From positions 86,453-150,452 of the forward strand of contig CALYPJ010000001.1 in assembly GCA_945273735.1 (NCBI GenBank): DNA of 64,000 nt. The letters are read 5' to 3'. The notes beneath the pieces were generated by a model. It was not told the DNA's origin. It saw only the letters and a list, made by a program, of their open reading frames with translations, and searched no databases. A program made the position numbers and the translations under genes. The stretch's first letter is position 1. Each line of letters opens with the position of its first letter. Origin of the DNA: an uncultured Lactobacillaceae bacterium (GTDB lineage Bacteria; Bacillota; Bacilli; Lactobacillales; Lactobacillaceae). Shown here one piece after another: positions 44,148 to 55,248 of the stretch.

Positions 44148-45650
44148 TTAAGAGTTTTTATAATTTTTAACTTTTCTTGGGAGGGGGGAAGTGGGGACTG
44201 AGGACTCATTTTCAATAATAATTTTCTCGCTTTCATTTACATTTTGATTAATAGCAACATTTTTATCATGAGGTGTTCTAATCCATTTACCTTGTTGACG
44301 CCAATTTAGTAAACCCCAGAATTGGTCTAATAAATATGTCCAACTATAATATGGCAGGCCTAAAAAAATAAAGGTAAATATTTTCTTTTGTGGTGCATCA
44401 AAAATAGTAGTAAATAAAGGCAGTAAAATAAATTGATAGATTCCTAAAACAATAGTGAATCGATTATAGGGAATTATCATTTTTATTAATTTAGTAAATA
44501 AAAATAAACTTCCTTGATTACCTACTAAGTTAAATAAAATATTATAAATAATTGCTAATAAAAAAATGAAGTATTCAATAACTTGTCCCATACTGAATAA
44601 ATACAGTATTTGATCAATATTGCTAAAATTTCCACTCTTAAAGAAATGAATTAGGAGTTTATAGAAATTAGTAAAGCAAACGTACCAATGTCCTTTTGCC
44701 CAACGATAACGCTGAACCATGGCGATTTTTAACTTATCTGGTTTTTCATCATAAATTTGGGCAAAATGATTCCACAAAATTCGACCATGATCTTCTACAA
44801 TTTGAATTTCCATTTCAAGATCTTCAGTTAAAGATTTGTATTTAAATCCTCCATTCCAAATTAACCAATCAATTCTAACAGCAAAACCAGTACCTCCAAT
44901 AGAAGCAGGTAAATGGAGGCGCGATTTTGCTAATTGAAAAAAACGATTTGTTGTCCAATAATTAATTGCATAACCAGCAGATAGAATGCTATTCCAGTTT
45001 TTAACGCCTAAATATGTTTGAATTGCTTCCGGTTTATCATGAGTAAGCCATTGAGAATTAATTTCGCGTAGAATATTTTTGTCAACATGATTATCTGCAT
45101 CCAAAATAAATAAAAGATCATATTTTTTTAATAATTTATTAAACCCTAGAGCTCGTAATGCATATTGAATTCCACCTGGTTTACCAACTCCTTCCCTTGG
45201 AAATTTTTTTTCAATAGTATTGATATGTGCAATTTTATGTTCATCACAAATTTCTCCGGTGCGATCTGTAGAATTGTCGTTAACTACTACTATTTTATAA
45301 AGATTAGGATCATATTCTAGATTTTTTAAATCCTCTAATGTATTACCAATTACTGCTTCTTCGTTATGGGCTGCAATTAAAATTAAAAAACGAGCTTGAT
45401 CTGGCTGGATTTGATAATCTCTTTTCGGCTTTTTAAATCCAAAAACTGAGAGGAGAATAAGATAAATAAATTGTATTAGAACCAAATAACCAAAAAATTT
45501 TAAGAACCATTCAATTGGATGTTTTAAAAAAGAAAAAGCAGGAATGAAAATAGAAAAAGTAACTATTAACAGTATAAAAATAAAAAAGAGATGAAATTTG
45601 CGAACCAATTTTCCTATTTTAATCATATTAATATTGTAACCTGTTTCCAC
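44148..45650 (-). CDS. Membrane-embedded processive family-2 glycosyltransferase (BcsA/IcaA-like)
   Basis: IAAHNEEAVIGNTLEDL, FILDADNHVD, TEDLEMEIQI, QRYRWAKG plus flanking TM segments. Confidence 0.88.
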   Translation of the reverse strand: METGYNINMIKIGKLVRKFHLFFIFILLIVTFSIFIPAFSFLKHPIEWFLKFFGYLVLIQFIYLILLSVFGFKKPKRDYQIQPDQARFLILIAAHNEEAVIGNTLEDLKNLEYDPNLYKIVVVNDNSTDRTGEICDEHKIAHINTIEKKFPREGVGKPGGIQYALRALGFNKLLKKYDLLFILDADNHVDKNILREINSQWLTHDKPEAIQTYLGVKNWNSILSAGYAINYWTTNRFFQLAKSRLHLPASIGGTGFAVRIDWLIWNGGFKYKSLTEDLEMEIQIVEDHGRILWNHFAQIYDEKPDKLKIAMVQRYRWAKGHWYVCFTNFYKLLIHFFKSGNFSNIDQILYLFSMGQVIEYFIFLLAIIYNILFNLVGNQGSLFLFTKLIKMIIPYNRFTIVLGIYQFILLPLFTTIFDAPQKKIFTFIFLGLPYYSWTYLLDQFWGLLNWRQQGKWIRTPHDKNVAINQNVNESEKIIIENESSVPTSPLPRKVKNYKNS

Positions 45651-45717
45651 TCTTAACTATTATTTTTTTCAAATTTTTGTGTCATTATAATTACAAAAAA
45701 AATTTTAAACCTTTGAT

Positions 45718-47037
45718 ATGGTAGAATACTTTTCAATAGGAGACAACCTTATGGGAAAAAAAATAAAAACTTTCTTAATTCTAAGTTTAATTTTCAGTTT
45801 ATTTTGTTCAATATCTGATTCAATTAATATAGTCAATGCCGAAACTAATCAAAGTGAAGAAATTAAAAATAATCAAGAAAAAATTGACGTTTATTATCAA
45901 TCAGGAAATCAAAAAATTAATTTAATCTTCCATTCAATTATATTGAGAGATCAGCTTAGTTCAGAAGACAAGAAACTTTTTACCATTGATCTGAGCAATT
46001 TTAATAAGGATTTAGCTCAAATTAATAACTTTATTAATTCACCTAATGGTTTGATTACTAGGATTAAGATAAAAAGTAATAAAAAAGAAATTAAGATTAA
46101 GAAAATAATTCCCTTATTAGATGAAACTAATTTAGAGCAAACGAAATTCACAACAGGTTTCAATTATCAAGTACTAGTTTATTTAAACAATTGGAAAAAA
46201 GTTTCTTTTTCACTACCAATTTCTATAAATAGACAATCGATTAAACTTGATGATGCGCCATTTTTAAATTATCAACCAACATTTTTAATTAATCCAACAA
46301 TTAAAGCGAGCAAAAATGGTTATAGTTTGGTTAGAGGTATATCTGCTGATTCGATAAATTCTTCGCAGGAAATTATGCCGGTTTCTTTAAATGATTGGAG
46401 AATAACGTCTAACGATAGCTTTATAAAAGATAAATGCTTTTTAGATATAGAAAAGCCCGGAATTTATCAAATAGATTATGAAATTGTAAATTCAAAATCT
46501 AAAAAGGTTATTTCATTTTCTCGAAAAATTACAGTTTTAAGTGATGATCAAAGTGAGGATAAGGATAATTTTACGCCTTTACAACAAACAGAATTAATAC
46601 CAATTAACCGTTTAGGTTATGTTAATTACGTCCCTAATTATGGTGTTCGCGTCTTTGATGATTATGGTGATGAAGCCACGGCTACCGGTGATTATATTGA
46701 TACTGGTTCACAATGGATGATTTTATATACAGCTTTTGACACTCATGGAAGAGAATGGTACTGTATTGGAACTAATCAATGGGTACAAGCTGCGTATATA
46801 GTTTTTGAACCGAATAAATTATTACAGTCTTTGAATTTTAATGCACGGGTAAAAGAAAAAAATGGTACGAGGCTTTATTTAGGCTATGGTAAATTAGCAG
46901 TTTATTCAGGTAGAATTTTAGCTCAAAATTCTGATTGGAAAATATTCGGTGAAGTGAAATCAGATGGTGTATTTTGGTATAATTTAGGAGGTAATCAATG
47001 GGTTGAGGCAACTAAATGTCAGAAAATTCCTAAATAA
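45718..47037 (+). CDS. Secreted protein with C-terminal SLAP (S-layer protein-like) repeats
   Basis: Signal peptide (MGKKIKTFLILSLIFSLFCSISDSINIVNAET, start probably at internal Met near 45751); C-terminal YVPNYGVRVFDDYG...WYCIGTNQWVQAAYI and ...WKIFGEVKSDGVFWYNLGGNQWVEA. Confidence 0.75.
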   Translation: MVEYFSIGDNLMGKKIKTFLILSLIFSLFCSISDSINIVNAETNQSEEIKNNQEKIDVYYQSGNQKINLIFHSIILRDQLSSEDKKLFTIDLSNFNKDLAQINNFINSPNGLITRIKIKSNKKEIKIKKIIPLLDETNLEQTKFTTGFNYQVLVYLNNWKKVSFSLPISINRQSIKLDDAPFLNYQPTFLINPTIKASKNGYSLVRGISADSINSSQEIMPVSLNDWRITSNDSFIKDKCFLDIEKPGIYQIDYEIVNSKSKKVISFSRKITVLSDDQSEDKDNFTPLQQTELIPINRLGYVNYVPNYGVRVFDDYGDEATATGDYIDTGSQWMILYTAFDTHGREWYCIGTNQWVQAAYIVFEPNKLLQSLNFNARVKEKNGTRLYLGYGKLAVYSGRILAQNSDWKIFGEVKSDGVFWYNLGGNQWVEATKCQKIPK

Positions 47038-47085
47038 TTACTTAATATTAATTGTTATTTTAATAATTTTAAAAGGAGAATTTAA

Positions 47086-49023
47086 ATGAGAACAAATAAT
47101 AAAATTGTTGGTGGAACTGGAGATTTTCAAAATAGCGGTGAAACTTCTTTGAAAGATAATTTATATTTAAATGTTAATGGTAAATGGTTGGAAACAGCTG
47201 AAATTCCAGCTGATCGACCAAGTACTGGTGGCTTTTCTGACTTAAGGGATGAAGTTGACAATAAATTACAAAAGGATTTAGCTAAATTTACTCAAGAACA
47301 AGAAGATATTACTGATCCTTATTTGAAAGAAGCGGTTAAGCTTTATCAGTTAGCTCATGATTATGATCGAAGGAACCAAGAGGGAATTAATCCAGCTCTT
47401 TCAAAATATAAATTTTATAAAAATTTAAAGGATTTAGATGATATTAGAACTAACATCAAGCAGCTTGTCCTTGACGGAAGTTTTGCGTTAACTTTTTGGG
47501 TTTCGCCAAATATGAAGGATACAGCACATAATTTACTGTATGTTGGTGCACCTGCTTTATTTTTACCAGATAAGCAATATTATGGGACACCCAGTGAAAA
47601 AGCATTAATCCCTGTTTTGCAAAAAATGAGTGAACAAGTTTTAACTGCATATGGTGAGAGTGAAGGATCAGCAAAGCAAATTATTCAAAATGCCATTGAT
47701 TTTGATAAAATGTTAGTACCATTAGTTATGTCTAGTGAAGAGAAAGCTGATTATACTACGCAATATAATCCAGTTGATTTTGAGCAATTTAAGTCGGATA
47801 CTGCATACTTTAATTTAGCTCAAGTAATTACTGAATTAGGTGAAACTACCCCTAAGATAGTAAGTTATACGGAACCACGTTATATTGAACAGCTGTCTAA
47901 AATTATTAGTGAAACTAATTTTGCTAAATTTCATGATTGGATGTTATTAAACAATGCAATTTCGATGACTCCTTACTTATCAGATGAGTTAAGAATTATG
48001 GGTGGTATATTTAGTCGTGCTTTAAATGGAACAAAAGAAGCTAGTAATCAAGATAAAAGTGCTTATCAAATAACTAACAGTATTTTTAGTGAAATTTTAG
48101 GCATTTATTATGGCGACAAATATTTTGGTAAAAAAGCCCGAGAAGATGTAAAAACTATGGTTAAAGCTATGGTTAAAGTTTATAAAAAACGTTTACAAAA
48201 TAATACTTGGCTTTCAGATAAAACAATAAAAAAAGCTGTTGCTAAATTAGACGCAATGAAATTAAAAATTGGTTATCCTGATCAACCACGTGAACTTTAT
48301 CAAGAACTGAAAGTTGATTCAAAAGCATCTTTATATCAAAATATTGCTAAATTTTCAGAAATTTTAGTTCGAGACAATTTTAAAGATTTAAGCCGTCCAG
48401 TTGATCGTACGCGTTGGGACATGCCAGGAAATCTAGTAAATGCTTGTTATGATCCCCATGTCAATGACATTACTTTTCCAGCAGCAATTTTACAAAAGCC
48501 ATTTTATTCATTAGAACAGTCAACTTCACAAAATTATGGTGGAATTGGTGCCGTTATTGCTCATGAAATTTCACATGGTTTTGATAATAATGGGGCAAAA
48601 TTTGATGAATCAGGTAACATGAATAATTGGTGGACAAAAGAAGATTATCATGAATTTAAAAAGCGCTGTCAGGGTATGATTAATGAATTAGACGGTGTTA
48701 AATTTGGATCAGGTAAAGTTAATGGTAAATTGGTTGTAAGTGAAAGTGTTGCTGATCAAGGAGGATTAAGTTGTGCATTGGAAGCAGCTAAGCAAGATCC
48801 TAATGTTGATTTAGTAGAATTCTTCAAAAATTGGGCTCGAATTTGGCAAACTAAGAGTTCATCAGCTTTTATAGAAATGTTATTAACTAATGATGTTCAT
48901 GCTCCAGCACCATTGAGAGCCAATGTCCAAGCTCAAAATATCGATGAATTTTATACAACTTTTAATGTTACTGAGGGTGATGGAATGTGGTTGCCTAAAT
49001 CTGAACGAGTAGCAATTTGGTAA
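47086..49023 (+). CDS. pepO: M13 family metallopeptidase (PepO-like endopeptidase)
   Basis: HEISHGFDNNGA zinc motif, SESVADQGGLSCALEAA; 645 aa. Confidence 0.95.
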   Translation: MRTNNKIVGGTGDFQNSGETSLKDNLYLNVNGKWLETAEIPADRPSTGGFSDLRDEVDNKLQKDLAKFTQEQEDITDPYLKEAVKLYQLAHDYDRRNQEGINPALSKYKFYKNLKDLDDIRTNIKQLVLDGSFALTFWVSPNMKDTAHNLLYVGAPALFLPDKQYYGTPSEKALIPVLQKMSEQVLTAYGESEGSAKQIIQNAIDFDKMLVPLVMSSEEKADYTTQYNPVDFEQFKSDTAYFNLAQVITELGETTPKIVSYTEPRYIEQLSKIISETNFAKFHDWMLLNNAISMTPYLSDELRIMGGIFSRALNGTKEASNQDKSAYQITNSIFSEILGIYYGDKYFGKKAREDVKTMVKAMVKVYKKRLQNNTWLSDKTIKKAVAKLDAMKLKIGYPDQPRELYQELKVDSKASLYQNIAKFSEILVRDNFKDLSRPVDRTRWDMPGNLVNACYDPHVNDITFPAAILQKPFYSLEQSTSQNYGGIGAVIAHEISHGFDNNGAKFDESGNMNNWWTKEDYHEFKKRCQGMINELDGVKFGSGKVNGKLVVSESVADQGGLSCALEAAKQDPNVDLVEFFKNWARIWQTKSSSAFIEMLLTNDVHAPAPLRANVQAQNIDEFYTTFNVTEGDGMWLPKSERVAIW

Positions 49024-49047
49024 AATAAGTAAGTTACGTAACTATGG

Positions 49048-49075
49048 GCGATTTAAAACAAAATCGCTTTTTTTA
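49048..49075 (+). terminator. Rho-independent terminator after pepO
   Basis: gcgatttaaaacaaaatcgcttttttt. Confidence 0.8.
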
Positions 49076-49183
49076 TTAATAAGTTGAATGTTAAGTTTTG
49101 ATTAATTTAAACTTTGGTGAAATAACTCGACATTTATTTAATTTATGGTAAAATAAACCTTAGATTATTTTGTGAGGATATTT

Positions 49184-49417
49184 ATGCGCGTTTTCCAAAT
49201 ATTGTTAATTATTGACTCGATTTTGATTGTTATTGCAGTAATGCTCCAACCTCAAAAGCAACAAGATGCTTTAAGTGCTTTATCTGGTGGTGGTAGTGAC
49301 TTATATAGTGCTAAAAAGTCACGTGGATTTGAAGCGTTTATGGAGAAAGTAACATGGATCTTGGGAATCATCTTCTTTGTTTTATCCATGATTTTAGTAT
49401 ATATGTCTTCCCATTAA
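49184..49417 (+). CDS. secG: Preprotein translocase subunit SecG
   Basis: MRVFQILLIIDSILIVIAVMLQPQKQQDALSALSGGGSDLYSAKKSRGFEAFMEKVTWI; ATG 49184 preferred over GTG 49172. Confidence 0.92.
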   Translation: MRVFQILLIIDSILIVIAVMLQPQKQQDALSALSGGGSDLYSAKKSRGFEAFMEKVTWILGIIFFVLSMILVYMSSH

Positions 49418-49450
49418 AACTTTTTATTATAGAAAGTAAGGGAAGTAGGG

Positions 49451-49488
49451 ACGGGTGATTCGATTTATTTGAGTCACCCGTTTTTATT
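49451..49488 (+). terminator. Rho-independent terminator between secG and rnr
   Basis: acgggtgattc-gatttatt-tgagtcacccgtttttatt; argues that the track start of rnr (49469) is too early. Confidence 0.8.
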
Positions 49489-49501
49489 TCCTCAGAGATT
49501 T

Positions 49502-51730
49502 ATGAACGAAAAACAATTATTAACTAAACTAAAAAAATTAAAAAATTATAATGAACAGAAAATTATTAACTTAAATGATTTTGGTGATTCAAGTCGATCA
49601 ATTGTATATTCACTTAAACATCTTTCTCAGCAGCATAGAATATTTCTTCTAGATTTAGATCATGTAGTTTTTAATGAAGATGCAAGAGACTTAGTTGGAA
49701 TTTTTAAAGGAACAGATAAAGGCTTTGGATTTGTGGATTTACCAGAAATTGAGTTATCAGTTTTTATTCCTCCAAGTAAGACTCATTTTGCTTTAAACGG
49801 TGATGAAGTAAAGGTTATATTAACAAATTCCGCTGATTTGGAAGCACATCGAGGTGCTTCAGGTTATGTAACCCAAATTAAAGAACATAAAAAAACTGAA
49901 ATCATTGGTGAGTATTTAGCAACCACTAATTTTAAGAGATTAAGTGAAGGTTATGAAGGTTATTTACGCCCATTAGATAGTAAATTAAGTAAGATACCCT
50001 TATATTTAAAAGATAATTCTTCAAATTTAAAATTACATGATATTGTTGTTGCTAAAATTACTGATTATCCTTCCCGTAGTCATCCTGATGCTTTATTAGG
50101 AATAAAAAAAGAAGTTTTAGGTAATAAAGATGCTCCAGGTGTTGATGTTTTAAGTGTTTTAAAAACTTATGATTTACCTTTAGAATTTCCAGAAAATGTT
50201 AAAATACAATCTGAAAAAATTCCGGAAGAAGTACAAGATATTGATCGAGTGGGACGAAAGGATTTAACTGCTGAAACTGTAGTTACCATTGATGGTGATG
50301 ATTCAAAGGATTTTGATGATGCAGTTGGGTTAAAAATTTTACCGAATGGTAATTATTTGTTAGGTGTACATATTGCAGATGTTGCAAGTTATGTTAAAGA
50401 AGGATCTCCTTTAGATCAAGAAGCATATAAACGTGGAACAAGTACCTATTTAGTAGGTGAAGTAGTGCCCATGTTACCTTTTAAACTATCTAATGGTATT
50501 TGCTCTTTAAATCCAGGTGTGGACCGATTAACTATGACATGTGAAATGGAAATTGATTCTCAAGGAAAAACGGTCAATCATTATATTTTTCCATCAATAA
50601 TTAGGTCTAAAGGTCGTTTAACGTACAATTTAGTTAATGCTACTTTTGCAAATGAAGATGTACCTGAAATTTATCAAAAGCTTCGAACAACATTGGAAAA
50701 CATGAAATCTCTTCACAAGATTTTAAATCGAATGCGTTCTAAGAGAGGTGCAATTGAATTTGAAGAGCATGAACCGGAGATCATTCTTGATAAAGAAGGA
50801 CGCCCAGTTGATATCAAGATTAGAGAACGAAAAGATGCTGAAAAAATGATTGAATCTTTCATGTTAGCAGCTAATGAAACAGTAGCTAAAGCTTATTTTG
50901 ATCGACATTTGCCTTTTATTTATCGTGTTCATGAAGTTCCTGATGCTGATAAACTAAGCGACTTCTTAACGTTTGCTAATACAATTGGTTATCAAAGACC
51001 TAATAATGTGGATCCAAAGTCTCCCAAAGTTATGCAATCTATTTTGGAACAAGCCAAGGGTACTAAAGATGAAGAAATTGTTATAACCAAAATGTTACGT
51101 TCAATGAAGCAGGCACATTATGCTCGGGAACCTTTGGGGCATTATGGGATTGGAGCAAAGTATTACACACATTTTACTTCTCCTATAAGACGTTATCCTG
51201 ATTTAATTTCTCATAGATTAATTCATTATTATTTAGCTCAAAACACTTCAGATCAAACTGAGACAACTAAAATAGTTAATAAAATTGATGATATTGCGGA
51301 ACAATCTTCAATACGAGAACGTGTTTCTGTTGATGTGGAGCGGGATGTATTAGATTTAAAAAAAGCTGAATTTATGGAAGATAAAATTGGTGAGGAATTT
51401 GATGGCGTTATTGGATCAGCAGTTAGTTTTGGACTTTTTATTACTTTACCAAATACAGTTGAAGGATTAGTTCATATTTCTACTTTAAAAGATGATTACT
51501 ATAATTTTTCTGAAGATTTATTAGCTTTAGTGGGTGAAAAGAAACGAAAAATGTATCGCGTTGGACAACCTGTTAGAGTTAAATTGGTTAATGTAAATGT
51601 TGAATTACATCAGATTGACTTTGTCTTAACGGAAGATACTCAAAGTGAAATTGCTCCTGAATTTATGGGAGTAAGTGATTTTACACATCAAGAAGGACGG
51701 CACTTTATTAATGTCGATGAAAAAAAATAA
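49502..51730 (+). CDS. rnr: Ribonuclease R
   Basis: RNB catalytic region ([17 protein letters not shown]), C-terminal S1 domain; start set at ATG 49502 ([10 protein letters not shown]). Confidence 0.96.
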   Translation: MNEKQLLTKLKKLKNYNEQKIINLNDFGDSSRSIVYSLKHLSQQHRIFLLDLDHVVFNEDARDLVGIFKGTDKGFGFVDLPEIELSVFIPPSKTHFALNGDEVKVILTNSADLEAHRGASGYVTQIKEHKKTEIIGEYLATTNFKRLSEGYEGYLRPLDSKLSKIPLYLKDNSSNLKLHDIVVAKITDYPSRSHPDALLGIKKEVLGNKDAPGVDVLSVLKTYDLPLEFPENVKIQSEKIPEEVQDIDRVGRKDLTAETVVTIDGDDSKDFDDAVGLKILPNGNYLLGVHIADVASYVKEGSPLDQEAYKRGTSTYLVGEVVPMLPFKLSNGICSLNPGVDRLTMTCEMEIDSQGKTVNHYIFPSIIRSKGRLTYNLVNATFANEDVPEIYQKLRTTLENMKSLHKILNRMRSKRGAIEFEEHEPEIILDKEGRPVDIKIRERKDAEKMIESFMLAANETVAKAYFDRHLPFIYRVHEVPDADKLSDFLTFANTIGYQRPNNVDPKSPKVMQSILEQAKGTKDEEIVITKMLRSMKQAHYAREPLGHYGIGAKYYTHFTSPIRRYPDLISHRLIHYYLAQNTSDQTETTKIVNKIDDIAEQSSIRERVSVDVERDVLDLKKAEFMEDKIGEEFDGVIGSAVSFGLFITLPNTVEGLVHISTLKDDYYNFSEDLLALVGEKKRKMYRVGQPVRVKLVNVNVELHQIDFVLTEDTQSEIAPEFMGVSDFTHQEGRHFINVDEKK

Positions 51731-52190
51731 AAGTAACAACAATGTATTAGCTAGTAATCGCCGAGCAAATCATCTTTATATAATTAGTGACACTGTAGAA
51801 GCAGGGATTGCGCTACAAGGTACAGAAATAAAATCGGTAAGAGCAGGAAAAATTAATTTACGTGATGGTTATATATCGATAAAAGAAGGGCAAGCTACAT
51901 TAAATAATGTTCACATTAGTGAGTATGAACAAGGAAATATTTATAATCATGATCCTGTGAGGCCTCGTCGTTTATTACTTCATAAAAAAGAAATTTCTCG
52001 TTTAAATAAGGAAACAGTTGCGATTGGAATGACAATTGTACCATTAAAAGTTTATTTAAAGCATGGTTTTGCTAAAGTTTTAATTGGTGTTGCTAAAGGT
52101 AAAAAAAATTATGATAAAAGAGAGAGCCTTAAACGGAAAGAAATAAATAGGGAAATCAAACGTAATTTTAAGTTTAGTCAAATTCATTAA
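51714..52190 (+). CDS. smpB: SsrA-binding protein SmpB
   Basis: [45 protein letters not shown]; start near 51714 rather than 51675. Confidence 0.95.
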   Translation, partial: SMKKNKSNNNVLASNRRANHLYIISDTVEAGIALQGTEIKSVRAGKINLRDGYISIKEGQATLNNVHISEYEQGNIYNHDPVRPRRLLLHKKEISRLNKETVAIGMTIVPLKVYLKHGFAKVLIGVAKGKKNYDKRESLKRKEINREIKRNFKFSQIH

Positions 52191-52205
52191 ATGTTTAATT
52201 ATATT

Positions 52206-52240
52206 AAAAAGCCAGAAATTATTAATTTCTGGCTTTAAAA
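52206..52240. terminator. Bidirectional terminator between convergent smpB and thrB
   Basis: aaaaagccagaaat-tatta-atttctggcttt. Confidence 0.85.
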
Positions 52241-52241
52241 G

Positions 52242-53162
52242 TTAAAGTAAATCTTGAATAAAATAAAAATCATCATCCTCGTCAGTATTGGAAATGCTAT
52301 AACCATTAGTTTCAATTTGTAAAATACGAGTTGAACCATTAAAAGATTCATTTTGATTAATAAGTGATTGAAGTTTTGACATTTTGTCACGGGTTCCATA
52401 AGTAATAATTGATGGCCCAGAACCTGAAAGATAGGTTCCATGAATTCCAATTGTATGAGCTAATTTACGAATTTTGTCTAATTCTGGTACAAGTTTTTTA
52501 CGAAAAGGCTCATGAATTAAATCCATTTCCATCATTCGAAAAACTGTTCGATAATCCTGATTATATAAAGCAGTGATCATCATTAAAGATGCTGAATTGG
52601 TCCGAATTCCATTCCAAAATGGAATAGTATCTGGCAGTATATTACGAGAAATTTTTGTTGAAAGCTTTCGATGAGGAATAAACGTTAAAGCGTTCCAAGA
52701 AGGAATTGGAAGTTTTTCACAAATTAGTTCTTTCCGTTTATGGAAATACATTGCGCTTGTTATTCCGCCATAAATAATTGGGGCAACACTATCAGGGTGT
52801 CCTTCAATTTCTACAGCTTTATTAAGTATATCTTCATCAGACATTTTTAAATTGCTAATTAAATTGGCCATTACAATACCGGCAATTAGAGCACTTGATG
52901 AAGAACCTAATCCTCGAGCTATTGGAATATCTGAGTGAATAATCAGATGGTGAGGTTTTAAATTCTGATCTATATTTAATGCTGATTTGACAATATAGTT
53001 ATGTTTATCAGTGGGCATATATTTGCCATTATTATGCTCAACAACCCATTCATCTGTTTCCTCGCCAATCTCGAGAGTCAAGTAAAGATTTAAAGCTATT
53101 CCTAATGTATCAAAACCTGGGCCAAGGTTTGAACTACAAGCCGGAACTTTAATTTTATACAT
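52242..53162 (-). CDS. thrB: Homoserine kinase (GHMP family)
   Basis: MYKIKVPACSSNLGPGFDTLGIAL, IPIARGLGSSSSALIAGI, GTYLSGSGPSII. Confidence 0.93.
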   Translation of the reverse strand: MYKIKVPACSSNLGPGFDTLGIALNLYLTLEIGEETDEWVVEHNNGKYMPTDKHNYIVKSALNIDQNLKPHHLIIHSDIPIARGLGSSSSALIAGIVMANLISNLKMSDEDILNKAVEIEGHPDSVAPIIYGGITSAMYFHKRKELICEKLPIPSWNALTFIPHRKLSTKISRNILPDTIPFWNGIRTNSASLMMITALYNQDYRTVFRMMEMDLIHEPFRKKLVPELDKIRKLAHTIGIHGTYLSGSGPSIITYGTRDKMSKLQSLINQNESFNGSTRILQIETNGYSISNTDEDDDFYFIQDLL

Positions 53163-53658
53163 AATTGATATTTTCCTAACACTTAAAATTTGCTGTACTT
53201 TTTATCGGGAAAAATAATGTTTAAAAAGTAATAGCTGAAAAATTTTTTTGAGATGTCAAAAATGTTACAAAAACAAAAATAATATTAATTTTTAATGGTT
53301 TATGAACATTTTTTGATAAACTGAGACCATTAAAGAGAGGTACATGGTAAGATATGTTTAAACTGGAATAAATTAAACTAAAAGCTGTTAATTAGAAATG
53401 TAATTAATTGAAAATATTTAGATTTTAGTTTAGAAAAAGTTAATAGCTAGTACCAATAATGCCCGAGTTTAATTGTATTGCTAATTGTTTTTCCTGATAA
53501 ATCTAATGTATCAAAAGAAACTTAAAAAGACAATAATAAACCGGGATATTCTAACTTTTTTAGATTTTTTTAAAAGGAATTATAATTTTAAGTATTAATT
53601 TTATTTTAGTTTAGATTAAAATATAAATAAATTTTGAGATGTTTCAGTGAGGTGGCAG

Positions 53659-53922
53659 ATGAGTAGTTTTGATAGTACGATGCATTTTGAATTTCCAGAA
53701 AGTGATGCAAAAAATGTAAAAGAAACTTTGAAATCGGTTTATCAATCATTAGAAGAAAAAGGTTATAATCCGATATATCAAATTGTCGGCTATCTTTTAT
53801 CGGGAGATCCGGCTTATATTCCAAGGCATAATGATGCTCGTAATTTGATTCGTAAACATGAACGAGATGAAATTATTGAAGTATTGGTTCGTAGTTATTT
53901 GAAAGATAATCATATTCAATGA
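53659..53922 (+). CDS. IreB family regulatory phosphoprotein (UPF0297)
   Basis: [81 protein letters not shown]; upstream of ruvX. ATG 53659 preferred over GTG 53647. Confidence 0.95.
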   Translation: MSSFDSTMHFEFPESDAKNVKETLKSVYQSLEEKGYNPIYQIVGYLLSGDPAYIPRHNDARNLIRKHERDEIIEVLVRSYLKDNHIQ

Positions 53923-54362
53923 AAAGATATCTTGGACTAGATTTGGGTACAAAAACTCTAGGTGTTGCTTATAGTGATTTAATGGGATTTACTGCGCAAA
54001 GTTTAGAAATAATTTCAATTGATTCAGCGAATAATAATTTTGGATTGAAACGTCTAAAGGAAATTGTTAAAGAATATCAAATTGATGAATTTGTTCTTGG
54101 TTATCCTAAAAATATGAATAATACAGTTGGTGTACGAGCAAAAGCTTCAGAAGATTTTAAAAAAAAGCTTGAAAGTAAATTTAAACTCCCTGTACATTTA
54201 GTTGATGAACGTTTATCAACGGTTGCGGCAAACCGTGTTTTGGTTAAAGAAGCTGATGTCTCTAGACGAAAGCGGAAAAAAGCGGTTGATAAATTGGCAG
54301 CTTCTTTTATTTTACAAACATATTTAGATCGTAATTACAAGTTAGGTGAAAAAAATGACTGA
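53919..54362 (+). CDS. ruvX: Holliday junction resolvase RuvX (YqgF)
   Basis: [42 protein letters not shown]. Confidence 0.95.
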   Translation: MKRYLGLDLGTKTLGVAYSDLMGFTAQSLEIISIDSANNNFGLKRLKEIVKEYQIDEFVLGYPKNMNNTVGVRAKASEDFKKKLESKFKLPVHLVDERLSTVAANRVLVKEADVSRRKRKKAVDKLAASFILQTYLDRNYKLGEKND

Positions 54363-54696
54363 AGAAAATAATTATAAAGAATTAGGGGAAAATTTACCCC
54401 AAAATGATGACAATTTCCGAAAAATTGTTTTAATGGATGATAAAGGAAATAAAATTGAATATACTGTTCTTTTTGCCTTTGATTCCGAGGATTATGGTAA
54501 ATCATACGTTCTAGTTTATCCAACAGCCGATGAGGAAAAAGGAGTAATTAACGTTGAAGCGTATTCCTATACTCTAGATCCTGAGGGTAGTGGTAAGTTT
54601 GGTGACTTAACCGCTATTGAAAATGATGAGGAGATGGATATGATAGAAGAAGTTCTAAATACATTTCTAGATGATGAAAATCTAAATCAAGGTTAG
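54355..54696 (+). CDS. DUF1292 family protein (YrzB-like)
   Basis: Acidic about 110 aa protein in the conserved ireB-ruvX-yrzB order; start 54355 (MTEENNYKE). Confidence 0.88.
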   Translation: MTEENNYKELGENLPQNDDNFRKIVLMDDKGNKIEYTVLFAFDSEDYGKSYVLVYPTADEEKGVINVEAYSYTLDPEGSGKFGDLTAIENDEEMDMIEEVLNTFLDDENLNQG

Positions 54697-54704
54697 ACTT
54701 AATA

Positions 54705-55229
54705 GTGGGTAGTTTAATAATCATTGGGTGGATATTTTATTCTGTTTATTTTGCCGTTAAAAGGGGATTTAAATTAGAAATTAGCGTTTTTCTGGGATAT
54801 CTTCTTGCCGGGTATTTGGCATTTTTTATTTATCCCTTTTTTTGGCGTACATTTTCACTGTATATTCCTTATGTCTCAGTTACGAATGAAAAGCCTTTAT
54901 ACTTTTATTCTCAAGTCAATGTTTTCAAAATTGAAGAATCTTTTTATAAGATTGTTTCCTTTATGATTTTTTATTTCAGTTTTTGCATGTTAATTCGATT
55001 TTTAGAAGTTTTTATCAAGGGCTTTCAATTAGTCCCTACTTCTAAGTTTTATCAAATTTGTGCGGGTATCATGGGATTAATTACGGCAATGTTTGGAATT
55101 TATTTAATTTTAAGCGTTTTGGCAATGTTGCCGTTAAAAGGATTGCAAAATTCTTTGTCCCACTCATTTTTAGTCAATTTTATTTTAAAAGGACCAATGG
55201 GTTGGATATTTAACCGCTTTTGGTTTTAG
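54705..55229 (+). CDS. CvpA family-like membrane protein
   Basis: 174 aa with about 4 TM segments, positioned directly upstream of mutS2. Confidence 0.7.
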   Translation: MGSLIIIGWIFYSVYFAVKRGFKLEISVFLGYLLAGYLAFFIYPFFWRTFSLYIPYVSVTNEKPLYFYSQVNVFKIEESFYKIVSFMIFYFSFCMLIRFLEVFIKGFQLVPTSKFYQICAGIMGLITAMFGIYLILSVLAMLPLKGLQNSLSHSFLVNFILKGPMGWIFNRFWF

Positions 55230-55248
55230 ATGGAGCATAGTATTTTAA

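Noticed and set aside
48163-48186. Tandem 12-mer atggttaaagct/atggttaaagtt in pepO
   Set aside because: Short in-frame MVKAMVKV coding similarity; no further copies
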